Positions 12,391 to 26,277 are shown, counted from the stretch's first letter. The stretch: 64,000 nucleotides of DNA from Leptidea sinapis (GCF_905404315.1 NC_066279.1:5220501-5284500); one strand, 5' to 3'. Notes: generated from the sequence alone by a model not told the origin. Numbers and translations: made by a program.

Positions 12391-14084
12391 GCTAGCCTAT
12401 AATCACTAGATTACATCCGTAAATTCACCTTTATCTGTAGTATGACTTGTTGCTTCGTTTTTTATAGCCAACCAATCATTTCGCTGAAGGCTTTCTTAAA
12501 CTCTAAAAATAAGTGGAAAAGTGATCATTAAATCTGGTTACGTCGTCCTTGTGACGTATCTTTATACTTATATTTTGAAATTAAACAATGATAGTCTTAG
12601 ACAGCTAATCATATCCTTTTTCATTAGTGTAAAGCCATACCTGAGGATCTTTTGTTTTTGTTTTTAGCTGTTCCTTTCATCTCATCATGAGTCTGTTTTC
12701 CATTTACAAATCTTTTTCCTTCGTTCATTGATATCATTTAATTTTTTCTTCTCAACGGTGCTTTGATTTTGAATTTAATGAGTGTGTTGAGTTTCGTTCA
12801 AATTCGCGCCAATTTGTGGCTTCGCGCGACCACAAAGCGAATTGGCTGTCTATGAATCGCCTTTTTTTGCATTTCCTTGTTCCATTCCCCTTTCCTTGGA
12901 CAATTAGTACGGTAGTGCGTCGCTAGCCGCTAATTAAGCACCTGTGTTTTGTTGTATATCAAAACCATAATGGCTGCCCTTTTGCAACGCGATACATATA
13001 ACCTATCTTAATTAATCCCGCTGATCCTTGTGTAAAAGCTTAAAACATAGTGTGATTCTAACTTAAAACATTATAAATTATTTGAGATACCGTGAAATTT
13101 AGCAGGTCTGCTGTGTAATGAGTTTTTGTGACCCTTTGAGAAGATCTGCGCGCTGGCGTGGACCACCCTGGATAATTGGGCTTCATCGTGTACGTGAGTC
13201 CCTCAACTTTCCTTATATAATCCCATTCTCCTAGCAGTGCACGGACAGCTATATTCCAGTGTGTATATTTTTTGTATGTTAACGTATGAAATAAAAAGGG
13301 TTTTAGAGATTAGAAGCAAACACCGTAGTGTGGATCTGAGCTGAATTCGCTCCTAATTAATATACAGTCGTAATAAACGTATAAACCTCCGACCAAACAG
13401 ATCTTGATCGGAAAATAGGCACAGACTGACGAACGTAAAACTTACAGCAACCTTCTTTTTCGTCTGGGTTTAAAAAAATACCTAACTACTACTCCACTGA
13501 TGTCACTATCCGAATCGGGTTCGAAACTCAAAATACGCAGCTGAAACTGAAATAGTGTTTACATTGCTGCCTATTGACCAATAATATTTTAAACAACTGC
13601 ATTAAACGCAGAAATGTATAGACATAGCAGTCGAAGGTTATTATGGTGTCATTTGAGGCATGTGCCATATTTCATCTTTGATTTTGTATTAGGTACATTT
13701 TCTATATGTATAAAACGTCATTGATTAATTCCAAAAATATTACAATATAAAATAGCTCATTAAATATCCACCCCTCAGACAAAACCATTTCTGAGGATTG
13801 CCACTATCATTATTATTTTTTATGGCCTCTTAAATATACCAACCATCAAGGCAAAGTATCAACCATATTAATGGTCCTGCGAGCAGACATAATATGTCTG
13901 CTTGCCACTTTTTGACACCTCGCATTTCAGCGGCAAGAAAATCACTCCAATTTCCAAAATAGTGAGCAACGACAGGGCTATATAATATATATTTTAGGTA
14001 TATTATTTGATTACCCCTATTATATTTATCCATGTATATATGCAATAGGTATGAAAGTAACAGTAGTATAATACCGATCGCTGG
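12391..14084. other. Intergenic stretch, no gene seen
   Basis: No coding pattern is recognised. The 150-codon minus-strand ORF at 13830-14282 partly overlaps the LINE that follows and has no family resemblance. Confidence 0.55.
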
Positions 14085-15805
14085 CAGATCACAGCCCTGG
14101 TTCGATGCGTCAGTTAAAGCAGCATCTGACTGCAAAAAACAGGCGTATCGAACTTGAGTTGCGGCGCTGGGCTCAAAGGACCCGAACTGCAAAGTTCTGG
14201 AGAGGAAATATAACGGCGCCTCCAGATTTTTTAAACGGCAAATCGCCTGTGCGAAGTCGAAACACGTCGTCAAAATCGGCAAGCAGCTTTCCAGTTACCC
14301 GACTGGAATACGCAAGTTCTGGTCGTTGTCGAAAGCTGCTCTTGGTAACTTCAACCAGCCGTCCATGCCGCCGCTGCACATGAGGAATGACATCCTGGCC
14401 CATACGGCAAAAGGGAAAGCCGATCTCCTGTGCGCTCTTTTCGCCTCCAACTCGACTCATGACGACAACGGAAAAACACCGCTGACCATCCCGCTGTCAG
14501 AGCTGCTGCCTGATGCCTGAAGTATAGTTCAGACAGAAAACTGTTAGGCGAGCTCTGTTTTCGTTGGACGTCAGGAAGTCGATCTGGCCGGATGGCTTTT
14601 CTCCATTCGTGCTTAGAACGTGTGCACCTAAGTTGTCGCCAGTGCTAACGTGTTTATTCTGGCACTCTTATACCAAAGACGTAGTCCCTGACTCATGGAA
14701 GTCAGCCCTTGTCCATCCGATACAAAAAAAAGGAGACAGTTCGGATCCGGCTAACTATAGGCATATTGCTATTACCTCCCTGCTCTCCAAAATCACGGAG
14801 AACACAATTAGCCGCCAGCTCTTGGTATACCTAGAGCGTCAACAGTTGATCAACGACCGACAGTACGGCTTTCGCCATGGTCGGTCGGCAGGTGATCTTC
14901 TGGTATACCTAACACATAGATGGGCGGCGGCTGTTGAAAGCAAGGAGGAAGACCTGGCAGTTAGCCTGGATATAGCGAAGGCCTTTGATTGTATATGGCA
15001 CAAGGCGCTCCTCTCAAAACTTCCATCGTTTGGGCTTCCCGAGAGCTTATGCAAGTGGACCTCCAGCTTCCGGCAGTGCCGGAGAAACTTGTGTCTTCTA
15101 TCGAGTCCTCTCTTGAGAAGGTCGCGGAATGCGGAAATTGAACCTTGTCCAATTTAGCCCCCAGAAGACTCAAGTTTGCGCATTAACCAATAAAAACCCC
15201 ATTTGCCGTATCACCGCTCTTCGACAATACTTCTCTTAAAGCCTCGCCTAGTATTGGAATACTGGGTCCCCAAATCTCGAGCGATTGCCAATTCCGTGGC
15301 CATCTGGAGGGCAAAGCCAAATTGGCTTCGAAGAAGCTGGACGTCATTAATAGAGCACGGCAATACTTCAAGCCGGCCCACATTGTAGTGCTCTACATAG
15401 CGTAGGTCCGGCCACACATGGAGTATTGCTGTCATCTATCGCATTTATCACGGGGAGTGTTCCGAAGAGCTGTGTAACCTGATTCCTGCCGCCTCATTCC
15501 ACCTTCGCACGATACGCCACAAGTTCGGATATCATCCCGACCATCTGGATATGTGGCGGTCCTCCACAGTGCGGTTTTCAAGGAGCTTTCTGCTACATAC
15601 TACAAAGCTGTGGAATGAGCTTCCTTGTGCGGTGTTTCCGGCCCGATACGACATTCACCTTCAAAAAAAGCGCGTACTCCTTCCTTAAAGGCCGGCAACA
15701 CTCCTGTGATTCCTCTGGTGTTGCAAGAGATTGTGGGCCGTGGTGATCACTTAACATCAGGTGACCCGTACGCTCGTTTGTCCTCCTATTCCATAAAAAA
15801 AGTTG
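14085..15805 (+). mobile_element. Jockey-type LINE, internally deleted
   Basis: The ORF2 linker region is readable in pieces from about 14090. It is followed by an RT segment (14564-15060 in one frame) with fingers and palm motifs: KGDSSDPANYR, QYGFRHGRSAGDLL and the A box SLDIAKAFDCIWHKALL. The C box (YADD) region is missing, since the sequence jumps from KWTSSF to a later segment. A second deletion lies near 15430. The C-terminal tail (TTKLWNELP) and the 3' end with a short A-run at about 15798 are typical of lepidopteran Jockey elements. Shorter copies of the same 3' end occur at 29757, 58838 and 61048. Confidence 0.88.
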
Positions 15806-18800
15806 ATTGTATAAAAATACGCAATTATTTTTATACTTTTTAGTCGATATTATATCTATTGTTTTGGAATAGTGTTTTTGAAGTAGGTTGTTTTTTTTTA
15901 TTTAACATTAAAATTATTGAAATCTCATTCGGATGTCACAATATTTAGTCAAATTGACGCACACACAAAAGTCCATTTACCTGCATTTATAGTGTGACAA
16001 AAGTAGTCATACCTAGATATGTTTAAGTCCGCTTACACTACATAGGTACATATGCTAAAAAGATACCCTGAAAAAGATGTCTAAGTCCAAAAGACAAGTT
16101 TTTACAAGATAACACCATTTCTATTTGGGTCGTTAACGTATTATTTGAGCACTTTTTTTTATAGCACACGTACATGGTGATTGACACGCAGTTGACACAC
16201 GACTAAGGAGAAAAGTGTGCTTACATTGTCTTTAAACACACTTTTGCCATTCGCTATCCATTTGCTATCAGACTGCGAATGATGTGTCCATATAGAACGT
16301 CATTGTTGATATTAATAGATATAATATGATATTCGCTGATATATTCTACTTAACATATTTGAAGCATCATGTAAGGTATAAATATTAAATAATTATATTT
16401 GAAATGTTTAATACTGTATCTTTTAATTTCCAAACAAAAGCTAACAATAACATTATTGTCTTAATTACTTAAAATTGTTTACATAAGTAAACTTACTGTA
16501 TTAAAAAAGGGTGTTATTAAAACTTTTCTATAACAATAAAAAAAAAAGTTACTTGTGAACCCACGTAAAACGAGGTAACCTGTAATAAAAAAAAGTGATC
16601 TGAGACTGAGTTGATCAACTTCTATAATAGTTTCTCAATTTATACAGACACATGTGAAACTACGTTAAGGCTAGGGACCGTGGCTTGAGGAATCGAGCGG
16701 AGCTAAGTTACTTCTCTAGCACAAAATCATCATCGTTTTTCATTAATTCATAATTAGAAGCATTTTTAAGTTATTACAGACATAATACAATTTTCTTTAC
16801 AAAAATAACAAAACTATGTCATGTTAAATAAACCGTTAAGAAATAGGTTTCAATTGTGCGCTATTTTGGCGATTTCTTGGGATAGTGGCCTTAAAATGAG
16901 AAATAAGAGATGAAACTGTTACCACCGAACGATACCGCACGATGCTGGGTACCTTTTTTATACCGGAAAATCGCTATGTTGGCTTTGCGCCCAACATGTT
17001 ATTATGTTATTGTTAAGAGAATTCGATAGGCTACAGCAGCCGCATCCTGCTGAAATCTTTGCTTGCACACTGCTTTGGACTCAATGACAACAGTGACAGA
17101 GCTTTTTTCCGGGAAATTAATAAGTCGCTTCGGCGCTATAGCTTGGCCACCTAGATCTAGGTGATCACCAGGTCTGAGAACTTGCGGTTTTTTGTGGATG
17201 TCTCAAGTTTGCGCACGCAGCATGCAATTCCCTATCAACAATACAGGATCAGCAAGAAAATATCAGACGCGAAATAGCGGCTATCAAACCAGAAATATGC
17301 AAGCGAGTTTTCGCCATGAAGGAAAGGTTGCAAGAATGCTTGCAGCTAGAATGACGCCATTTGAGTAGAGTCATCTTAAAATGAAATCCGCATCCGCAAT
17401 TCTTGGGCAGGGTGATAAATAAATCACATTGATTGTCTTCACATTTTAATTATATTTTATTTTTTAAGTATCAAATCTGCCTAGGAGAGGCACCCTGTAT
17501 TTTGTGGAGGAATTATCACAGAGACCTGAGAAGAAGATCTACAGCCAATGAGTAAACATGAAAAGGTAAAACTAACGAGAAATAGTAGCATCAGCAACAG
17601 CAAATACCGTAAAACGGTACATAGTACATGCAATACGTAGGCCATTTACTTGAATCTTGCTGCTACTATAATAAAGACACAAAAAAGGCGCGTCATTTAG
17701 CGTATTAATTACCATTGCTTTACTATTCGAATTATTAATATTAAGAAAAAAACGGTCACATACATATTAAGGTTTAAAAAGAGTTGTAACTACTAAATTA
17801 AACCTACAGTTTCCATAAAGATAATTATGACAAAATATATATAAAAAAATATACAAAAATAAGAAAGGTACAAGAAAAAGGTTAATAATAAATCATTAAC
17901 TAATTAATAAAATGTATAATATAGAAAAGTTATCGTAACTGTTTGATAGTCAATTCATGATGTTTACTACTTCCTCAGACCCGGTCTAGCAATAACAGCA
18001 GATGTCTATTGTACTGAACTTGGTACAGTGATTGCTAAACTTGCCGTGAGACAGCCCCGACTTGTCAACCAATCTCCACCAATTTTTAACTTTACAGGAC
18101 CTTTTGAAACACTCCGACATTATCGATACTCACCAGACCCGGCACAACCCACAACCATTTTCTTCCACGATTTGGACAATATTTTACAATTTTAAAAATT
18201 TAAACCGACTACCATTTCTTCGACGATTTGGACAATATTTTACATGGTTAAAATATTTTAATCTCAAGAATCTTGATTCTTACCTTGGTATACAAAATGC
18301 CCCCACATATTTTGTTGAATCTTAAATGGGATTGTCTCTTATGAGATGGCTGAAATGTGGGAGTTCTACACAATACTGAATACGCAGTATGTGTGTCAAT
18401 ACACGAAATATATTAACACATAAATAGTGCTATTTAAAATTTGCACTACATTTACCCCCAGCTGCAGAAAAAATCCTTAAAGTTAATGTTTCATTAAATA
18501 TAATACCGTCACTTTATTTTACATTTTGACAGTTACATTTTACCAGTAAGGATTCTTTACAATACCTAGGAACCATTTATACGATCTAGGTCTACTTAGG
18601 TAACGTATACAATAATATTTCATACATTGAGGTAGGTAAAATTTTCAGATATAATGGTAATTTCAGCTGTTAGGGAATATATTATATTCTAAGCTACAAA
18701 ACGAAGCAACATCCCTACGCAATTTCAAATTCTATCCGTTCACAAAGCACTCTAGATCTTCGACGATTCCAACAGTTCATGGTTGGACGCGGTCAAATGG

Positions 18801-19300
18801 TTATGTAGATACTGGGGTGCATTAGATTAAAGATTGGAGCAATATATGTGGCTGAAACTGTGCCACTTGTAGAGCGCTAGAATGTGGGCCTAAAAAAATG
18901 CCCTCTAAAAATTTCGAGATCGGATTCGGGAGTGGTCTTCAGAGTCATTTGAATCCGAAGCATTCGTTGTGATGCAACTCACGTTAAAAGAAATTCTAAT
19001 AAACAACAACTAAGAGCGCTTTCGCATTACATGCGATTTAAATAGTTCTTTATATTAGAATGTTAGAAAATTAAATAGCACAATATTGTTAAAGCAAATA
19101 AACATAAGAACGCCACCATTTTATCAACAAAATATTGTTTTCCTCCGCTCGTGATTTTTCTCATTTCGCTTTCGCAAATTATGTTAAAAATATTATGATA
19201 TACCGATTGTAAAACAGCCTACCAATTGTCGAATATTGAAAATATTGATTCATAGTTTGCTGCAACGGTCTAGATAAGTTCACGATTGCTTATACTTTCT
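15806..19300. other. Intergenic stretch upstream of the cuticle gene
   Basis: No gene is recognised. It is AT-rich with only short open frames. A small imperfect tandem duplication lies at 18151-18246 (separate entry). The block around 17020-17400 is less AT-rich and may be an old repeat, but I cannot assign it. Confidence 0.5.
18151..18246. repeat. Two imperfect tandem copies of a unit of about 50 bp
   Basis: The motif ACGATTTGGACAATATTTTAC appears twice about 55 bases apart in nearly identical context (18165 and 18221 area), each preceded by an ACCATTT(T)CTTC run. Confidence 0.6.
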
Positions 19301-19314
19301 TGAATAACAACGGC

Positions 19315-19320
19315 TATAAA
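19315..19320 (+). promoter_or_regulatory. TATA box of the cuticular protein gene
   Basis: TATAAA lies 91 bases before the start codon, and a CAGTTC initiator-like site follows at about +30. Insect cuticle genes commonly have a TATA box and a very short first exon, as here. Confidence 0.65.
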
Positions 19321-19410
19321 ACAGCTTGGTCTCTGACCGTTACTGCAGTTCTGTCGCTATTACTGTAGCAATATCTTCATCGCGTTTGCTGTTAACTATA
19401 ACAATACAGA

Positions 19411-22400
19411 ATGGCTTTATTTTATAAGGTACTGTAATATTTTTAATTATATTCTGTCAGTATGTGTGATTAAAAACCGATATAGTAATTAATGAAAGAG
19501 TACTTTTTTAAGCTGATTCACTTCTTTATTTGCCTTTAAACAAGTATAATATGTGCCAGATTTAAAGCGATATTTCTTTTCTATTATTATTAGCGATATA
19601 TATTTGTATGTAATATTGAAGTGCCTGTTTGTGATATCGAAATTCGTAAGTCTGTTCCGGCTAGGAAAATTACGACAGAATCGATTTGATGAGAGATCTG
19701 TTAGAAGTTTATAGCATAATATATTGTATTTAAAATATTAATGAATATAGAAAATAAAGAAAAAAGAAGATACAATAATAATGAAGTTCCTCCCTCCCAT
19801 AAATGAATCTCTTTCATCTCTTTTCAGTACAGCTCAATATATCCGTGGTCGTGGTGAATGTTAATGTATAATTTTAAAATTCATAAAATGTTTTGAAATA
19901 TCTCAAAAATATATAAATTTTGATTAAATTTGAAGCATGTGTCAAGGTATGTTTTATATATTTAAAAAAATTTAGTTTTGTGAAAAATAATTTAAACTCA
20001 TAAAATAAGTAATCAAAATAAGATTGCCCCAACGGAACCTAAATATTATACAAAGGAGATTTTTTTTTCATAAATATTTATTAGGTTACAAAAATAAACT
20101 ATAACGAATATTCCTTCAAATTCTGAACCAAAACAAATTGCTTAAGAAAAGCACGTGTATGATAAAAGAATATTTTCGTGCAGAATTTGCACGAGTCAGA
20201 TTACATTTTCAGTGTCACTGTTGTTGTTGGGTAATCTCAGGTCTACTTGACCGTGAAGGTCGCCCCACTTCTGTAACAACACGACATAGACCAGCCTCAA
20301 GCTGTGTCCACGCAAATATCACAATACCTTCCAACTATTTAGTTTTGTATGCACATTGTGACGAAATTTATTTTAATCAATCATTTCAGCCAACAAATTG
20401 TCTCAAAATCGGAAACAATGTGCGTATTCCAGAAGTTATATCAATACGTAATTCTTGATCAGTTAGTGTCTTATGTTACTGTCTTCATGTCTGTGTAAGA
20501 AAGCGACAAAATATACCTATTAAAGGATTAGATATTGAGATGCCGTCTGGATTACGCATCTACACGAGTTGTCAGTTCGATATGATCACCCCAGATACAT
20601 CTTCCACTCGCCTCAAGCCTTTCATTCACCCTGTTTCTCATTTGCCTATTATTGATAATATAGTTATTTATGCAACTGTTGTGTAATAAGGGGTATTAAA
20701 ACACGAATGTGGATTTATCTCACGAGGCGAAGCCTAGTGTGATAATAGTATCACATGAGTGTTTTAATACCGAATTATCAACAGTTGCAGACAAGAATCC
20801 TCTAAAAGAATCTGAAACAGTTAGCTTACTGCTAACATTAAAACAGCCAGTCCTAGTAGTAACCTAATATCACCCATTACTGATTATACACAAATAAACT
20901 AAGTATTAATGAGGGAATTATTTATTTTAGTAGTAATTAACATTTTGTATAGTGCAATAAGTAATTAAAATTCACTTGAATATTATGTTCTTTTGGAAAT
21001 TAATCGCTCATTTTTTGTAAACAAAACAATAAAAATATCGAAGAAAAATGACGGGGATTCGAATAACCTACCTTTTTTTAACGGCGAGCGACGCCCGTTC
21101 TGGTGGTGTGGAACGCGCGTAAACCAAAATGTTCTTTTTTTTGAAATTCATACAGATGCCACGCATCGAGCAATAAGAATGTGGCTGTCTGTTAAAACTC
21201 TTTGAGCATGAAGGGAAAGAAAAAAAAAATGGTGTGTTGTTATGAAATTCAGTACAACATTACAACACTCTTTTGGATGATGTAATGGTTATTAGAACAT
21301 TGGGTGTTTTAATGTTGGCAATAAGGTAACTGTTTCAGAATCTTTAATAGAGGATTTAAAGCATGGGTGTAGATAAATAATATTATTACATGGCAGTTTA
21401 ACACATACAGTCTTACAAATAAACTTGGTATAAAGTTATAACTGACTATAAACAAAGAAAATGCAAAATGTTTACAATATCATTGACAACACTGTCAATA
21501 CAATGATAATTCTGAAGTTTTCCGAATGACAAGCTGCGTTGCAAATAAACGCGGGAAACGTTATACGTCCGAACAAACCATTCGTGAGCAAAATGTCTAT
21601 TTGTAAGCATTTTACATATTCTTGTTTTATGCTTAGTTATAACTTTATGCCAATTTTATTTGTAAGGCCGATCTTTATGCATATTCAGTTACACGTATAG
21701 TATTTTATTTATTTATTTAAATAAAACACCTTTTAAGGGATTAAAACGCGTGTAATTGTAACTGTGTTTTTATATTCGTTTTTGCTTAAAAGTTACATTT
21801 TTATTAATATTTAAGCTAACCCGACGTGACCTTTTCAGAGCACGTTTTCAGCGGGACACCTCGTGTATCGTACCAACTTTCAACCGTGTTTTTTTATATT
21901 ACACGTATACAATCAGAGATGAGATAGATACATACGCTTTATAGCCGAGAGTAAAAATCATTAAATAGTTAACTATAAACGACAAATAGTTTTCTAAATT
22001 TAGGTTTCATTACTATTTTTTATGTAAATAGATTCAATGTAAATGCATGTAAATCCGACCATTATAATGCATAACATTAATGCTTCGTAATTGCTAATTT
22101 AATATTCTCTTCCTGTTCCTTCAATAAAAATTAATAAACTGTACGTGAAGCTGAATAAGTTAGCTAGAGTTAAGGGCTCCTTCATAGATTTTGGTATCAA
22201 AAAAATATTAAGGGTTCTTTGACAAAGAAGGCTTACTTTAATATATGATACATAATTGCTTTAGGAGTAAACGTATACACTTTTATAATAAAGTCCCAGC
22301 CACTTTTCAGACATTATCTATTTATAAATTTAATGTTTTATTAAAAAATGACTGTCGTAAATCCTACTACTCCACAGCTGGATATCTAAGTGATCCGACA

Positions 22401-25400
22401 GCCTGGGACTAGAATATGATTATTTTATAGCAATAGCAATGACAGTACAATATTATATATTTGATTAAAAAGAGCGCAAAAAAAGAATGCTGAACTGTTT
22501 TCTTGCGTCGCTTCTTTTCTATCGGAGCGCCATTTGTATCCGAAGCGGCAGTAGTATCTAGTATATTAGAAATGACATCAAAAAGAATTCTGAAGGAAGA
22601 AAATAAATGCCTTTTATGCCTTTATTGAAGATTATATAGAGAATAATGATGCATGGTTTTTGTATGGTTCTGCGCAGGCCACCTATAATTGTATTAAATA
22701 GGCTAAGTTGTTATACGATGGACTGGGAGTTTCTTATCAGCTCTTCTCCCCATGTCAAAGCACGACTGATATACGAACTGATGTATCTTTCATGACGTTT
22801 ATCAAGTATTGTAGCAATATGTTATGTTATTGTCATTCTCTATTGTAAATAAATAATATTATTCTATTTTGTATATCTCTTATGATTTCAGGTAATTGGC
22901 CTGGTGGCTTTTGTCGCTACTGTGTCATCAAATCGCGCACCAGGTGGTTACTCCTATAACCGCTTCAGTGGTCCAGTGAGTGGCAAGATTGTTGAAGTAC
23001 AAGTACCGGCTGCTCATGGAGTGCCAGCTCAGCAGCATGCTGACTATGGCTACGACCACAACGCGGGGAAAATACATCCAGAAACATCGAAGTATGAGCG
23101 CTTGAAGACTGTCGATTATGTGGTCGGTAATTCGATTTAACTGATATTTTTTTTTATGAAAATAAGGGATGAGACGAGCAGGACGTTCAGCTGATGGTAT
23201 TTCTTCTGCTGAGCGGCACTACAATTGCGCTCGTCACCTGGAGGCATAAGATGTTAAGTCTCATTTGTCCAGTAAATTCACTAGCTACGGCGCCCTTCAG
23301 ACCGAAACACAGTAATGTTTAGACATTGCTGCTTCACGGCAAAAATAGGCGCCGTTGTAGTACCCATAATCTAGCCAGATTCCTGTGCAAAGGAGCCTCC
23401 CACTGGTATATATGATGGACGACTTGAGAAATTTCATTTGTGACGCAACATGATAATATATATGATCAATTATTTAATTCATTTCGGCACGGCTACAACC
23501 ATAGACTTACAATATACTAGCTTATAGACAAACAAAGCATGCGAGAGAGAAGAACATCTATAAGTATAACTTTATATTATAGTATTTAACACATTTCATG
23601 TATTGGACGCAGCAGTATATTACAGCTATTGTAAAATACTCTATTTGATTGAAAAGAGTGGCCGTTGAACTTTTCTGAAGGAACTACCGAAAAATAAAAC
23701 CACTTTTCGGTGGTTTTCGTTCGAAATACGAGGTCCCGGAATGTACTGATAACATTTTATATTATATCTCCTACAATTACTAAACAGTTCCATATCTGCT
23801 GAATACAAATAAACGTTATCCGAATTTCCTTTTGCAAGGTTCACTCGCAAGGTTTTGCATTCATCGTTTTACCTTGATCTTAGTGGATTTGTTTCATAGA
23901 ATTATTATTAATCAGTTGCAATAAAGTTTTGACATTTGGCAATATAAAACATATTATTATTAGAAGTAATATCAATTTTTTCTGCATTATTTACTATTAT
24001 TAAGTATATTATATTTAAATGTTCCAAGGATCAGATATCATATGTATTAATCTTTTTTGTAAAATAACTCAGATTGATCGAAAAATATCACATGCCTGAG
24101 TGCCTAGCAAATAAAGATAATTATTTTCATAGAACGGTAATTGGCAAATTTTTCATACAAAATTTTTGATTCCAAGCGATAATGGCGGTTACCATAATCC
24201 ATTAGCCTTCCCACGTATTTCACATATCGAAGGTAGAGCCGCGGTTTTTTGAGCTGTGAACTGTCAAAATCAGCATCAAAGTATATCTCAATTGAATCTC
24301 ACATGTATAACTTTTCTGTACTGCGATTTTTTCTGTGTTGTCTGCTCTATGTAATCTAAATACATTAATATCTTTAGTTAAAAAGCTCACAAATAATATT
24401 TTGACCTGTGATTTAACCATACTACTGAGTAAATTAATAAATTTAATTACAGGCTAAACCTGATTATCACTACGCATATGGAGTGCAGGACCCTCACACC
24501 GGCAACCAACAGAATCACAAAGAGTATAGAGATGGTGACGTAGTACATGGAGAATATTCGCTCGTTGAGCCCGATGGTTCATTGAGAACTGTCAAGTACA
24601 CAGCGGATCCGAAGAATGGGTTCCAGGTACGAAGATTTGTTTTTATTTTAACTTCATCTAATATATAAAATTCTCGTGTCTCGGTGTTTGTAGTTAGACT
24701 CCTCCGAAACGGCTTGACCGATTCTCATGAAATATTGTTTGCATATTGGGTAGGTTTGAGAATCGGACAACATCTATTTTTCATCCCCCTAAATGTTAAG
24801 GGTTTTAGGGGGTATTTTAATTTTATTAGGATTCAGCATTAAAAAATAGATACAACTTCAATTTTCGTCCTTCTACGATCTATTTTTGTATCGCGATTTT
24901 TACATTATTCTGTTCGATCCACAAATCCGCTATAGGGTTGCAAGATGGCAATCGAATGCAATAATTGTAGTACGTTAAATTTGGTAGGTCTGAGAATCGG
25001 TTGCATCAATTTTTATACCCCAATTTTTTTTTATTACTTTATTGGCAACACAACGTTTGCTGGGTCTGGTTTCATTATAATACAATGCGAAAAACATCTT
25101 TTTGAGGTTTTATATTGTGAATTCTTATTTAAAAGTGTAGATTACAAAATGCCTGATTTGGCGAATATATTGCTCCTCATGTCGCCACTTAAGGAAAAAG
25201 AATAAGACAATCGTTCTCGACCGATAACTTCTTGGTAAGCCTTACGTGATTTTTGACATTTTACTTATGATTATTGTCGGAGCGGAACATGTAGAGTACT
25301 CATTTCGATATGGGATTCTTAAATCTAAGGAAATGCCTCATCTAATCATAATAATAATAATAAAGCCTTTTTTTATTTCATATCCTTAATATATGTACAT

Positions 25401-26192
25401 TTCAGATGTTGTTATTTAGTGTTAGTTTATATTTTTCTTAATATCTATATGTTAGTATTTTGTATGGGTTATTTATTTATTTGGATATGAACCCCTCCTC
25501 CGGTGAAGGCCTCCTCCAACTTTTTCCACTACTTCATCAGCCCATCTTCTTTTCGGTCTGCCTACTCGTCGTTTTCCTTTAGGTCCCTTCCACTGCGTGA
25601 TTCTGAGTGTCCACCTGCTGTCTTTATACCGAGTTACGTGACATCTCATCAGCCTCATCTGATGTTACCTCAAAGTTGCTGTATAAAGTTTTGCTACGAG
25701 ACATGACTATATCAAAGTCATTTTGCGTCAAAATTGAGTCGCCTAGCTTTGGTAGTTCTATACCTCCAAACAGTCTCAACAAATACCACGAATTATTTTC
25801 TTTATCTATTTTTTCTAACGAATTTCTTTTGTTTTCTACTCAATATCTGGATGCGTGACGTTCAACTACAGTGCAATTTAACAGGAATGTTTGTTTAAAA
25901 TATAAAACAAAGTACAAATAAATTAACCAATGGTTTCCTTAGTCTGTCACCTACAAAATAAGGGTGTACACTCATAGTGACACACTCACTTTTCACCATG
26001 TGTCAAGCACAGAGGGTTTGAATGTTAAAAATTGCACGTTTAACATTCTGCAGTCGTTTGTCTTCCTTTCTCATTCATCTTTATTCCTCATCTTTTCAGG
26101 CAACCGTGCACAAAGAAGCTGGCCACGCCGCTCCAATTCCAGTCCAAAGGAATCGAAAACAGCATCGCGAAGAAGAAGAAGATGATTACTAA
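19411..26192 (+). CDS. Cuticular protein with RR-2-type chitin-binding domain (CPR family)
   Basis: Exons are 19411-19428, 22892-23122, 24453-24626 and 26100-26192, all phase 0, giving about 171 aa. Exon 1 encodes only MALFYK. It joins exon 2 to form a signal peptide (MALFYKVIGLVAFVATVSSN), a typical cuticle-gene arrangement. Exon 3 is the extended Rebers-Riddiford domain (YAYGVQDPHTGN, then GEYSLVEPDGSLRTVKYTAD and GFQ), which binds chitin in exocuticle. The GEYSLVEPDG and ATVHKE parts fit RR-2. The tail is His/Arg/Glu-rich, ending EEEEDDY. The exon 2 donor is unusual: phase-0 joining to exon 3 requires GTG|GTCGGT (or TAT|GTGGTC), because the better-looking GTAATT site nearby would create a stop. 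AATAAA at 26245 is the likely polyadenylation signal. Confidence 0.88.
20671..21377 (+). mobile_element. Foldback plus TIR element, copy 1 (in cuticle intron 1)
   Basis: Positions 20671-20789 form a foldback starting TGCAACTGTTG and ending CAACAGTTGCA, with internal arms around GGTATTAAAACAC. An adjacent block of about 580 bp ends TGGGTGTAGATAAA. The same two-part structure occurs in reverse orientation at 39388-40062. There the 601-bp block has both terminal repeats (TTTATCTACACCCA and TGGGTGTAGATAAA); here the left one is lost. No transposase is present, so it is non-autonomous. Confidence 0.75.
22495..22620 (+). repeat. Interspersed repeat, copy 1
   Basis: The segment around CAGTAGTATCTAGTATATTA followed by GAAATGACATCAAAAAG recurs nearly unchanged at 28830-28960. 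It resembles a short dispersed lepidopteran repeat ending in AAATAAATGCCTT. Orientation is the same in both copies. Confidence 0.7.
23150..23410 (+). repeat. Short non-autonomous repeat, copy 1 of 3
   Basis: It shares GGGA(T/C)(G/A)AGACGAGCAGGACGTT, TTCACGGCA(A/G)AAATAGGCG and CCGTTGT with copies at 38003-38263 and 45318-45612, all in plus orientation. An internal inverted repeat (GCCGCTCAGGATT and its complement), seen best in copy 3, has lost its left arm here. Confidence 0.8.
24657..25070 (+). mobile_element. Helitron-like element, 3' end damaged
   Basis: It starts TCTAATATATAAAATTCTCG and shares CTCCGAAACGGCTTGACCGA with the complete copy at 36160-36480. It ends ACAACGTTTGCTGGGTC, where the terminal AGCTAG is missing. 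It lies in intron 3 of the cuticle gene. Confidence 0.75.
25473..25670 (-). mobile_element. LINE 3' end (ORF2 tail)
   Basis: A 61-codon minus-strand frame carries the Arg/Trp-rich end typical of a lepidopteran LINE ORF2: DSRWTLRITQWKGPKGKRR followed by VGRPKRRWADEV. It is 5'-truncated and lies antisense within intron 3 of the cuticle gene. Confidence 0.75.
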
Positions 26193-26244
26193 TCAAACTC
26201 TATCTCTAACATCTAGCTTAATTTATTTGTTACCTTTATATAAA

Positions 26245-26277
26245 AATAAAAAAAAATATACTTTTAATGTTTTTATT
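26245..26277. terminator. Back-to-back polyadenylation signals, cuticle gene and stomatin-1
   Basis: AATAAA on the plus strand (26245-26250) follows the cuticle stop at 26192. AATAAA on the minus strand (TTTATT at 26272-26277) follows the stomatin-1 stop at 26360. The two genes converge with only about 170 bases between stop codons. Confidence 0.55.

Noticed and set aside
13830..14282. 150-codon minus-strand frame
   Set aside because: Its first half is antisense to the Jockey ORF2 linker and the rest has no family resemblance.
20138..20458. 106-codon plus-strand frame in cuticle intron 1
   Set aside because: No motif or splice signals; probably a chance frame or an old repeat.
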